Part shown: piece by piece, positions 8,562 through 15,308 of the stretch
How positions within the stretch are numbered: position 1 is the first letter of the stretch
Layout: each line of letters starts with the position of its first letter
Source: Thermoflavifilum aggregans
Lineage (GTDB): Bacteria; Bacteroidota; Bacteroidia; Chitinophagales; Chitinophagaceae
Assembly: GCF_002797735.1 (NCBI RefSeq)
Contig: NZ_PGFG01000001.1
Location: forward strand, 1,860,001 to 1,924,000
Direction of reading: 5' to 3'
Length of the DNA: 64,000 nucleotides
Notes under the pieces: generated by a model
Told to the model about the DNA's origin: nothing
The model's input: the letters and a program-made list of their open reading frames with translations, nothing else
Databases searched by the model: none
Position numbers and translations under genes: made by a program

Positions 8562-9760
8562 TTGGCTTCAGCTTTTTGATGAGTCTGATACCATATCCGT
8601 AAACCATTGGCCATGATTTTGGAAAAGCCACGCACATCCTCGCCCGTCCATGCATTGTTCATCTCCCCGTAGGTTCCAAACTTGCTTTGCATGAGATCAT
8701 AGGGCGATTGAATACCATTGACCTGAAAACGATATGGGAATAGGGTGACGAATACTTTTCCTGTAACCCTTTGCTGGGAAGAAATGAAAAACGATTCTAT
8801 ATCGCGCATCACCGGATCGAGCAATAAACCCTCATGCACCCAGTTTCCATAAAAGATGGCCAGCTGATCTTTCATCATCAGTTGCCATTTGGTAAGCACA
8901 TGTTTTTCTATGGCATGATGCGCTTTCAGGATAATCAACGGGCCGGCGGCTTCAAAACCCACCCGGCCTTTGATACCAATAATAGTGTCGCCCACGTGAA
9001 TATCGCGTCCAATACCAAAAGCTGCAGCCTTTTCATTCAAAGCACGGATCACATCTACCGGATGTGCAAAAGACGCATCATTCAATCCCACCGGTTCACC
9101 TTTTTCAAACTGCAACACTATATCTTCCGGTTCATGCCGGCTCACCTGATGCGGGAATGCTGATTCCGGCAAAAATTGGTCCGACGTGAGGGTTTCTTTT
9201 CCTCCTACGGAAGTTCCCCATATGCCTTTGTTGATGGAATATGCCGATTTCTCAGCTGACACATCCACGCCATGCTCTTTCAAGTATTGCACTTCTGCTT
9301 CCCGGCTCAGGCGCAGATCGCGGATGGGTGTGATGATTTCCTTTTCCGGGGCCAGCACATGAAAAACCATATCAAAACGTACCTGATCATTGCCCGCACC
9401 CGTACTGCCATGGGCAATGGCATCAGCCTGGATTTCCTGAGCCTTTTCAACCAGCATCAGAGCCTGGGTAATACGCTCAGCACTCACACTTAATGGATAG
9501 GTATTGTTTTTCAGTACGTTTCCAAAAATGAGATATTTAAGCACCCGTTCATAGTAAGGCTTTACGGCATCGATGGTGGTATGCTGAACGGCTCCTAACT
9601 GATAAGCTCGTTGTTCAATGGATTGCAGTTCTGCAGGTGTAAACCCGCCCGTGTCAATGGTAACTGTATAAACTTCATACCCTTTTTCTTCACTAAGGTA
9701 TTTTACACAAAAGGAGGTATCCAATCCTCCGCTGAATCCTAAAACAACTTTTTTCTTCAT
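8558..9760 (-). CDS. argG: argininosuccinate synthase (ArgG)
   Basis: 400 residues. ATP-pyrophosphatase P-loop at the N-terminus (LGFSGGLDTSFC), STGAGNDQVRFD in the citrulline/aspartate region (~120), and GTSVGG further on. It joins citrulline and aspartate using ATP. Second gene of the operon, 9 bp after the GNAT gene and overlapping argC by 4 bp. The partner argH (argininosuccinate lyase) is not in this window. Confidence 0.95.
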   Translation of the reverse strand: MKKKVVLGFSGGLDTSFCVKYLSEEKGYEVYTVTIDTGGFTPAELQSIEQRAYQLGAVQHTTIDAVKPYYERVLKYLIFGNVLKNNTYPLSVSAERITQALMLVEKAQEIQADAIAHGSTGAGNDQVRFDMVFHVLAPEKEIITPIRDLRLSREAEVQYLKEHGVDVSAEKSAYSINKGIWGTSVGGKETLTSDQFLPESAFPHQVSRHEPEDIVLQFEKGEPVGLNDASFAHPVDVIRALNEKAAAFGIGRDIHVGDTIIGIKGRVGFEAAGPLIILKAHHAIEKHVLTKWQLMMKDQLAIFYGNWVHEGLLLDPVMRDIESFFISSQQRVTGKVFVTLFPYRFQVNGIQSPYDLMQSKFGTYGEMNNAWTGEDVRGFSKIMANGLRIWYQTHQKAEAK

Positions 9761-9769
9761 GACTTCGAA

Positions 9770-10534
9770 TTAAAACAGATCAAAGAAAAACTTTCTTTTT
9801 TCCTGTACAGGACCTGCGGCTGCAGCAGCTTCATCTTTTTTGCGGTAAGGCTTCAGCAACACATAGCGCTTGAAGCGCAGCCAGCGTTCAAACAATTTCC
9901 AGTTACCGGCAAAGGTTCTTCTTTTCCTGCCATTGATCCTTTGGCCTGATATGGCAGGAGTTGCATTTGTCTCTGCTTCCTTTTTCTTTTGTGCAGCCGG
10001 ATCAAACAGCATAGCCGTGCAGAGGCAGTTTTTCCGGTTTTTGCTCATCAGAATTTCATAGTTCACACAACTCTGACAGCCTTTCCAGAATTCATCATCA
10101 TCGGTAAGTTCTGAATAGGTAACCGGCACATAACCCAGTTCGGAATTGATTTTCATTACGGCCAATGTGGTAGTAAGACCGAATATTTTGGCCTCCGGAT
10201 ATTTCTGGCGGGATAATTCAAATATTTTGCGCTTAATAGCCTTGGCAGCGCCGCTTCCCCTGAAGGGCGGGGAGACGATGAGTCCTGAGTTGGCCACAAA
10301 TTTGCCATGGCTCCAAGCTTCGATATAGCAAAAGCCCACCCATTGGCCATCGGGCGTAACCGCAATCACGGCTTTGCCTTCCTCCATTTTCTGGCGGATG
10401 TATTCCGGTGAACGACGTGCAATGCCGGTACCTCTGGCTTTGGCCGAAGCTGCCATTTCTTCGGTAATCTGTTCGGCATAACGGGCATCATCTGCTGTGG
10501 CTACCCGTACGATAAACGGTTGTTTGTTTTCCAA
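9770..10534 (-). CDS. GNAT N-acyltransferase, candidate N-acylglutamate synthase
   Basis: 254 residues. The first ~150 form a GNAT domain: VRVATADDARYA start, GLIVSPPFRGSGAAKAIKR (acyl-CoA pyrophosphate loop, ~85-103) and a following helix. A Cys-rich patch (GCQSCVNYE, KNCLC) and a Lys/Arg-rich tail of ~70 residues follow. It is the promoter-proximal gene of the arginine operon, where the first-step enzyme (glutamate N-acyltransferase) is otherwise missing. GNAT proteins in the same position in Bacteroides have been proposed as N-acyl- (succinyl-) glutamate synthases; the role here is inference from family and position. The only start before the conserved domain is TTG at 10534; no ATG lies between it and the upstream in-frame stop. 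Confidence 0.75.
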   Translation of the reverse strand: MENKQPFIVRVATADDARYAEQITEEMAASAKARGTGIARRSPEYIRQKMEEGKAVIAVTPDGQWVGFCYIEAWSHGKFVANSGLIVSPPFRGSGAAKAIKRKIFELSRQKYPEAKIFGLTTTLAVMKINSELGYVPVTYSELTDDDEFWKGCQSCVNYEILMSKNRKNCLCTAMLFDPAAQKKKEAETNATPAISGQRINGRKRRTFAGNWKLFERWLRFKRYVLLKPYRKKDEAAAAAGPVQEKRKFFFDLF

Positions 10535-10685
10535 CTTTGTATGGCATTAAAAAGAACCAAAAGATAACATTGAAACGAAAGGATTTCAGGCGCACCGCTA
10601 TGAAGCGAGGGAACTGATGCAGCCGGTGCCTGTCCCGAAAGGAATAAGCTGCATCAACGGCGAGGTCGTCGGGGTCGAAAAGCAT
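10488..10685 (-). CDS. possible arginine-rich leader ORF overlapping the operon's first start codon
   Basis: An ATG-started frame of 65 codons in the operon leader (extendable to a TTG at 10733). It has a run of six Arg codons within about 23 codons (FRDRHRLHQFPRFIAVRLK and onward) and ends 47 bp inside the GNAT gene in another frame. It resembles nothing known as a protein. Position and Arg content fit a leader ORF that couples arginine supply to translation of the TTG-started GNAT gene, but chance is not excluded, because another frame on the opposite strand is also open here. Confidence 0.3.
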   Translation of the reverse strand: MLFDPDDLAVDAAYSFRDRHRLHQFPRFIAVRLKSFRFNVIFWFFLMPYKVGKQTTVYRTGSHSR

Positions 10686-10814
10686 ATTGCAGCAAAGACT
10701 TATGAACGCTTCCCCGTTTGGAAAACCGATCAAATCCGTGGTATGAAGTCTGCTGGTTCAATTTCTGTTCAGCATTAAAAGTTGTGAAACGATAAATAAG
10801 TTTGCTGTTGCAGC
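10535..10814 (-). promoter_or_regulatory. long structured leader of the arginine operon
   Basis: If transcription starts just after the -7 box at 10818-10825, the operon has an untranslated leader of about 280 nt. The middle is GC-richer than its flanks and can form hairpins: a perfect 8-bp stem (GATGCAGC, 10616-10623 with 10648-10655), and a 4-bp CGCT/AGCG stem-loop around 10597-10608. Competing pairings such as GCACC/GGTGC are also possible, which would fit a switching leader. I do not recognise a known riboswitch class. Confidence 0.4.
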
Positions 10815-10817
10815 ATG

Positions 10818-10852
10818 CAAAGTTATGGGAAAAACTATTGATAATTTCAAAA
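10818..10852 (-). promoter_or_regulatory. promoter of the arginine operon
   Basis: On the minus strand: TTTTG (plus 10848-10852) as -33 element, 22-nt spacer, then TAACTTTG (plus 10818-10825), an exact TAnnTTTG -7 box. Spacing fits the Bacteroidota sigma-A consensus. It lies in the gap between the convergently oriented end of the ypdA-like gene and the operon leader. Confidence 0.6.
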
Positions 10853-10889
10853 TTTTTCTGCTCGGATCATGTACCTGCCTTGCATCAAA

Positions 10890-11903
10890 CTAATTGCGAT
10901 TGCAGAGCCATTTTTTGCGTTTCAGATCCTGGATGATGGTCACGGCATGCACGCGCGAATTTTCTATAAACCATTTGTTGGTTTGAAGGCCTCCGCACAC
11001 CACACCTGCGAGATACACATTGGGCTGATTGGTTTCCATAGTGGCTTCATTATACACCGGTGTACGCATTTCATCATCCTGAATCTGCACACCCAGATTT
11101 TCCAGCAGCGCAAAGTTGGGAAGATAGCCTGTCATGGCCAGCACAAAATCGTTGGGCAGGGTAATGAGCCCCTGCGGCGTCTGTACATCAATTTCTTCTT
11201 CCCGGATAGCCACTACCTGTGATTGGAAATAGGCTTTGATTTCTCCGTTTTTGATGCGGTTTTCAATATCGGGTTTAACCCAATATTTCACCCGATCGGA
11301 GATTTGTTCCTCGCGGATGATCATGGTTACTTCTGCTGCGCCCTTGCGATAGGTTTCAAGGGCTACATCTACGGCTGAATTGGCTGCTCCAATCACGGCT
11401 ATACGCTGGCCAAAATAGGGATGTGCTTCCCGGAAATAATGATGCACCTTGGGCAGGTCTTCGCCCGGCACATTCAGTTTGTTGGGAATATCATAAAAGC
11501 CTGTAGCGACAATAATGGCACGGGTAAAATACTTGCGATTGCGGGATGTATGCACCACAAAAATATCCCCTTGCTTTTCTGTATATGTTACGGCTTCATA
11601 AAGTTTGATACGCAGTTTCCAGCTCAATGCCACCCGGCGATAATATTCAAGTGCTTCGGAGCGGGTTGGTTTATAGTTGTGAGAAATAAAAGGTACACCT
11701 CCTATTTCCAGGCGATCGGAAGTGGAGAAAAAGGTCATGTTCAGCGGATAGTTGTATAAGGAATTAACCAGACAACCTTTTTCCACAATCAAATAGGAAA
11801 GATCATTTTTCACACACTCAATGCCACATGCCATCCCGATGGGACCACCCCCGATTATCAATACATCCAGCACATCGTTGGCAACTTGTTCCTGCATCAT
11901 CAT
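10890..11903 (-). CDS. ypdA: YpdA-like NAD(P)H-dependent (bacillithiol disulfide) reductase
   Basis: About 337 residues, a two-dinucleotide-fold flavoprotein: LDVLIIGGGPIGMACGIE (FAD-binding GxGxxG) at the N-terminus, IAVIGAANSAVDVALE (NAD(P)H-binding, ~180) and a C-terminal TGYLPN...YLAGVVCGG segment. There is no CxxC pair, which separates it from thioredoxin reductase and fits the YpdA/Bdr family that reduces oxidised bacillithiol. Bacillithiol metabolism is supported by bshB1 (35961) and a YfiT/BstA-like protein (25787) in this window. I placed the start at an ATG after the -7 box; ATG at 11918 is possible but would leave almost no leader. Confidence 0.85.
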   Translation of the reverse strand: MMMQEQVANDVLDVLIIGGGPIGMACGIECVKNDLSYLIVEKGCLVNSLYNYPLNMTFFSTSDRLEIGGVPFISHNYKPTRSEALEYYRRVALSWKLRIKLYEAVTYTEKQGDIFVVHTSRNRKYFTRAIIVATGFYDIPNKLNVPGEDLPKVHHYFREAHPYFGQRIAVIGAANSAVDVALETYRKGAAEVTMIIREEQISDRVKYWVKPDIENRIKNGEIKAYFQSQVVAIREEEIDVQTPQGLITLPNDFVLAMTGYLPNFALLENLGVQIQDDEMRTPVYNEATMETNQPNVYLAGVVCGGLQTNKWFIENSRVHAVTIIQDLKRKKWLCNRN

Positions 11904-11924
11904 ATAAAGGCTTTGCATGTACCG

Positions 11925-11932
11925 CAAAGTTA
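11925..11932 (-). promoter_or_regulatory. -7 promoter box of the ypdA-like gene (TAACTTTG)
   Basis: Exact TAnnTTTG on the minus strand, and the same octamer as the arginine-operon -7 box. It covers the TTG that would otherwise be the most upstream start, so translation must begin further in. Confidence 0.55.
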
Positions 11933-11998
11933 CAAAATCAATGCCGGCATGCGGGAAGGAATACAGGGCTTTTATTCATGTTTTTGTCAAAATACAGG

Positions 11999-12502
11999 TT
12001 ATTTTTTCAGTACGGTTCTGGGCCACTCTATCACTTCGGCTCTTTCGATTTTACCTGGTTGCAGATATAGTTTCACGGCTGTACGCACATGGTGCCAGCC
12101 CTGCATGCCCGCAGCGCCGGGATTGATATGCAACAACTTTCTGGCAGGATCCGGAATAATCTTCAGGATATGAGAATGACCGCAGATGAAAATATCCGGA
12201 TGATACACATCAAGCAAAGCCCGGATTTCTGGCGTGTAGCGTGGCGGATAGGATCCAATATGAATCATCCAAATGGTAAGGCCACTACAGGTAAACAATA
12301 ATGATTCAGGAAAAAGACTGCGGATGTCGTGCCCGTCCACATTGCCATACACAGCCCGCAAAGGCTTGCGCGACTGCAATTCATTCACCACATGCATATC
12401 GCCCACATCACCTGCATGCCATATTTCATCCACTTCATCAAAATGATTCCACCAATCAGCGGGCAAACTTCCATGTGTATCAGAAAGAATACCTATGGTC
12501 AT
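11999..12502 (-). CDS. YfcE/MJ0936-type metallophosphoesterase
   Basis: 167 residues with all calcineurin-like phosphoesterase motifs in order: GILSDTHG (DxH), HAGDVGD (GDxxD-like), YGNVDGHD (GNxD), CGHSHI (GHxH) and NPGAAG. Small proteins of this family are Mn-dependent phosphodiesterases with unknown physiological substrate. The ATG at 12502 overlaps the stop of the SET-domain gene (ATGA), so it is preferred over the GTG 30 bp upstream. The two genes form a coupled pair. Confidence 0.88.
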   Translation of the reverse strand: MTIGILSDTHGSLPADWWNHFDEVDEIWHAGDVGDMHVVNELQSRKPLRAVYGNVDGHDIRSLFPESLLFTCSGLTIWMIHIGSYPPRYTPEIRALLDVYHPDIFICGHSHILKIIPDPARKLLHINPGAAGMQGWHHVRTAVKLYLQPGKIERAEVIEWPRTVLKK

Positions 12503-12903
12503 CGTGTTCTGGAATTTCGTACCGGGAACCACATGGGCGCATGATCATTTACATCTCCATTGTAATTAATCAGCAACTCCTCCCCCTTTTTAATTTTTCT
12601 GCGCGTGATGATGCGCATGACTTCCTTTTCAAAATCCATTTCATAGATGCAATTGGGGTCATACGAATGATTGTATAACGAACAGTAACCCAGCGCCAGA
12701 CAGGTACGCGTAGATCTTTCTCCCCACAAAAAGATGTAATTGTGCAAAAGGGTTTTATCCACATATTTCGTATCCTTTTTGGACAATACCAGCACAGGCG
12801 ATACTTCTACCACGGTGCGCGCAGGAATATCAGCACGGGTAAACACACCCCTACCCTTACCTTTGATTTTTTTCACATGCAGGTATGGCTTAATCATCAG
12901 CAT
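12499..12903 (-). CDS. SET-domain protein (putative lysine methyltransferase)
   Basis: About 134 residues comprising little more than a SET domain: GKGRGVFTRADIP (SAM-binding start), GYCSLYNHSYDPNC (the NHS..PNC knot) and KKGEELLINYNGD (catalytic Tyr region). The post-SET zinc cluster of eukaryotic enzymes is absent. SET proteins methylate lysine side chains; the bacterial target is unknown. The annotated start is the first ATG (12903), as the upstream candidate is TTG at 12924. The coupled partner is a phosphodiesterase, which gives no substrate clue. Confidence 0.85.
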   Translation of the reverse strand: MLMIKPYLHVKKIKGKGRGVFTRADIPARTVVEVSPVLVLSKKDTKYVDKTLLHNYIFLWGERSTRTCLALGYCSLYNHSYDPNCIYEMDFEKEVMRIITRRKIKKGEELLINYNGDVNDHAPMWFPVRNSRTR

Positions 12904-13046
12904 ATCATCCGTTGTTTTTGACAAGCGAAAATAAGATAATCGGATATGAATGTATAAGGATTTTACCGAACTGAAGCATATCTATAAACTTCCCGTAAGA
13001 AAAGCCTGTATAATATTTTTTACTTTGCGTACATTCTCCATTCACA

Positions 13047-14453
13047 ATGGGTAATATGGCATCAATGGAAACATTAATCGAAATCAAAGACCAGGTGCAG
13101 GAGCTTTTGTCGAAGGACGACAGACAACAGCTCCATTCGCTGCTGGATGAAATGAATATTTCGGAAGTTGCTGCGTTGCTGCAGGAAATGCCGGATGAGG
13201 CTCCGGCATTGTTTCCCCTGCTTTCCTTCAACAGAGCCGTGCATGTGTTTCGCATTCTTGATTTTTCTCTGCAGCGCGATATCATCCGTGCATTGCCGCC
13301 TGCGCGTGTGGCTGAGCTGATGAATGAATTACCGCCCGATGACCGCGTGGCTTTTCTGGAAGAACTGCCGCCGAAAGCTGTAAGCGAGTTGCTGAAATTA
13401 CTCACAGATGAGGAAAGAAAGATTACGCTTTCGCTGATGGGCTATCCGGAAGACAGCGTAGGCCGCATCATGACGCCCGATTATATTGCCGTATATCCTG
13501 ATTGGACCGTTGAGGAAGTGCTGCAATATATTCGGCATTACGGTAAAAACAGTGAAACTATTGATGTGATTTATGTGATTGATGAAGAAGGTCATTTGCT
13601 GGAGGACCTGCGCATCCGCGAGTTTCTACTGGTAGATCCGCATACTCGCGTGCGGGATCTGATGGACAATCGCGCTACTATTGTATTGCATACACACGAT
13701 AAGCAGGAAGATGCCATCCAGCTGTTCAGGCTAAACAACCGCGTGGCTTTGCCTGTGGTGAATGAACAACACATTTTACTCGGAATCGTAACCATTGATG
13801 ACGTATTGTGGATTGCCGATGAAGCCTACGAAGAAGATATTCAGAAAATTGGTGGTACTGAAGCTTTTGACGAGCCTTACCTGGATGCACCCATTCCCTT
13901 GCTGGTGCGTAAAAGAGCCGGATGGCTGGTAGCTTTGTTTTTGAGTGAAATGCTCACCGCTTCAGCCATGCAGCATTATCAGGAAACAGGAATTTTCATT
14001 CGCTTTGTTGATTTGATATTGTTTATCCCTCTTATCATGTCGAGTGGTGGCAACAGTGGTTCGCAGGCTTCTACGTTAATTATCCGCGCCATGGCTGTGG
14101 GTGAAGTGAAACTGCGTGACTGGTGGCGCGTGATGCGCAGGGAATTGATATCAGGATTTTCATTGGGCTGCATATTGGGTGCTTTTGGTTTTTTACGAGT
14201 TACGCTCTGGCAAAAAATGCATATCTATAACTACGGTCCGCACTGGATGTGGATGGCCGTTACCATATTCTTTTCCCTGATTGGCGTGGTGCTTTGGGGT
14301 AGCCTTATCGGCTCGATGCTGCCTATTGTATTAAAACGATTGGGATTCGACCCGGCTGCTTCTTCTGCTCCCTTTGTTGCAACCCTGGTGGATGTAACCG
14401 GAATCGTGATTTATTGTACGGTTGCAGCCCTGGTATTGGGTTATTCTGCTTAG
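13047..14453 (+). CDS. mgtE: magnesium transporter MgtE
   Basis: 468 residues. N-terminal superhelical MgtE_N domain (about 20-135) rich in ALPPARVAELMNELPPDD-type repeats, two CBS domains (about 140-265; MTPDYIAVYPDWTVEEVL and RVALPVVNEQHILLGIVT), and five C-terminal membrane segments containing the MSSGGNSGSQ loop. It is a Mg-gated dimeric channel/transporter of the inner membrane. A near -7 box (TTACTTTG) lies at 13020-13027. It ends one base before the convergent gene at 14454. Confidence 0.95.
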   Translation: MGNMASMETLIEIKDQVQELLSKDDRQQLHSLLDEMNISEVAALLQEMPDEAPALFPLLSFNRAVHVFRILDFSLQRDIIRALPPARVAELMNELPPDDRVAFLEELPPKAVSELLKLLTDEERKITLSLMGYPEDSVGRIMTPDYIAVYPDWTVEEVLQYIRHYGKNSETIDVIYVIDEEGHLLEDLRIREFLLVDPHTRVRDLMDNRATIVLHTHDKQEDAIQLFRLNNRVALPVVNEQHILLGIVTIDDVLWIADEAYEEDIQKIGGTEAFDEPYLDAPIPLLVRKRAGWLVALFLSEMLTASAMQHYQETGIFIRFVDLILFIPLIMSSGGNSGSQASTLIIRAMAVGEVKLRDWWRVMRRELISGFSLGCILGAFGFLRVTLWQKMHIYNYGPHWMWMAVTIFFSLIGVVLWGSLIGSMLPIVLKRLGFDPAASSAPFVATLVDVTGIVIYCTVAALVLGYSA

Positions 14454-15005
14454 TTAGTTATTGCCCGACGGAAGCGTGCGAACCGGCATCGGAGGCCGGC
14501 CATAGCGTACGGGCATGAAGATTACCTTGCCATGATCTATTTGAATAATAAAACCTTGATCAAAAGCTGAGTCAGGAAACTGTGCCGGTGCCTGATTTAC
14601 ACCTAAGGCCCTCAGGATACCCGGAATTTCTTCCGGTAAAGCTATCACCAACAAATGCCTGCCATAATCACGATGTGCGGTTATGCTGTGGATAAGAGAA
14701 GCTCCGCTATCATCCCAACGAAAATAGGCAGTATCTATGTGGGATATTTTTCGCAATGAATCAGCCGTATGTTCACAACGGGCAAATGGATTAAAATAAA
14801 TGCGGTGAATGGTGGAATCGCGCAACCAGCGCATGAGATCACCCGCCCGCAACCTGCCATACCAGGTTAACGAGCCATTAAAAGCCGGATAAGCTTCTGC
14901 ATGCGGAATCAGATAAATCTTTGTCACACTGTTCTCCGGTGTGCGTGTACACGCTGCTATCATCAGGCATATCATGCAGCCGATGACAATGCTGCTGCAC
15001 TTCAT
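14454..15005 (-). CDS. degenerate histidine-phosphatase (SixA-like) lipoprotein
   Basis: 183 residues with a lipoprotein signal (MKCSSIVIGCMICLMIAACT, lipobox IAAC). The fold is recognisable: IYLIPHAEAYP at the usual RHGE/RHAE position, a YGRLRAGDLMRWL helix, and FNPFARCEHTADSL at the usual SSxxRRTxQTA position. Two catalytic residues are lost: the Arg of RHxE is Pro, and the second catalytic His (normally VVGH) is replaced (LLVIALPEE). So it is probably a non-catalytic periplasmic or outer-membrane binding protein. No partner gene is evident. Confidence 0.75.
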   Translation of the reverse strand: MKCSSIVIGCMICLMIAACTRTPENSVTKIYLIPHAEAYPAFNGSLTWYGRLRAGDLMRWLRDSTIHRIYFNPFARCEHTADSLRKISHIDTAYFRWDDSGASLIHSITAHRDYGRHLLVIALPEEIPGILRALGVNQAPAQFPDSAFDQGFIIQIDHGKVIFMPVRYGRPPMPVRTLPSGNN

Positions 15006-15197
15006 ATCATCCTATCATTTTCCGGATACAACTGATGCCATTCGCCTTTCATTGTCTTATGGCTTTTTTAAACCTGAAGCGTAAAATTATAAGTTTCTCA
15101 CGAACTGCATACCTGAGTTTTCATCTTGCACAGCAGGAACCAATACTTCAGATCCTTGATTCCTGCACATGCATAGTTACAATTCCCGCAATGTTTT
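15006..15197. other. intergenic region without a recognised gene
   Basis: Together with the operator and promoters that follow, this makes a 303-bp divergent gap between the minus-strand lipoprotein and the plus-strand S9 peptidase. Frames in this part are short or overlap in both directions, and I see no coding signal. Confidence 0.5.
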
Positions 15198-15222
15198 ATG
15201 TAACAAGATCGTGTTACATTTG
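15198..15222 (+). promoter_or_regulatory. palindromic operator overlapping a -7 box
   Basis: A perfect inverted repeat with 8-bp arms (ATGTAACA - AGATCG - TGTTACAT, 15198-15219). Its right arm contains the start of TACATTTG (15215-15222), an exact TAnnTTTG box. A dimeric repressor bound here would block this promoter. The regulator is unknown and is not encoded next door. The nearest downstream gene is the S9 peptidase at 15309. Confidence 0.6.
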
Positions 15223-15261
15223 CAAAGACATCCATTGCATTTCCATCCATCCAGATTTTCA

Positions 15262-15292
15262 TTGACAAACTACGCAGCAGCCAGTAAATTTG
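15262..15292 (+). promoter_or_regulatory. proximal promoter of the S9 peptidase
   Basis: TTG (15262-15264), 20-nt spacer, TAAATTTG (15285-15292), an exact -7 box, which leaves a short leader of about 12 nt before the ATG at 15309. This is a second start site downstream of the palindrome-covered one. Confidence 0.6.
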
Positions 15293-15308
15293 GCACAAAT
15301 CGCCTGCT

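Noticed and set aside
10590-10680. Cobalamin riboswitch suggested by AGGGAA, CCGGTG and TGTCCCG on the plus strand
   Set aside because: The B12-box and core order do not match, and no plus-strand gene follows; kept only as an unclassified leader of the minus-strand operon.
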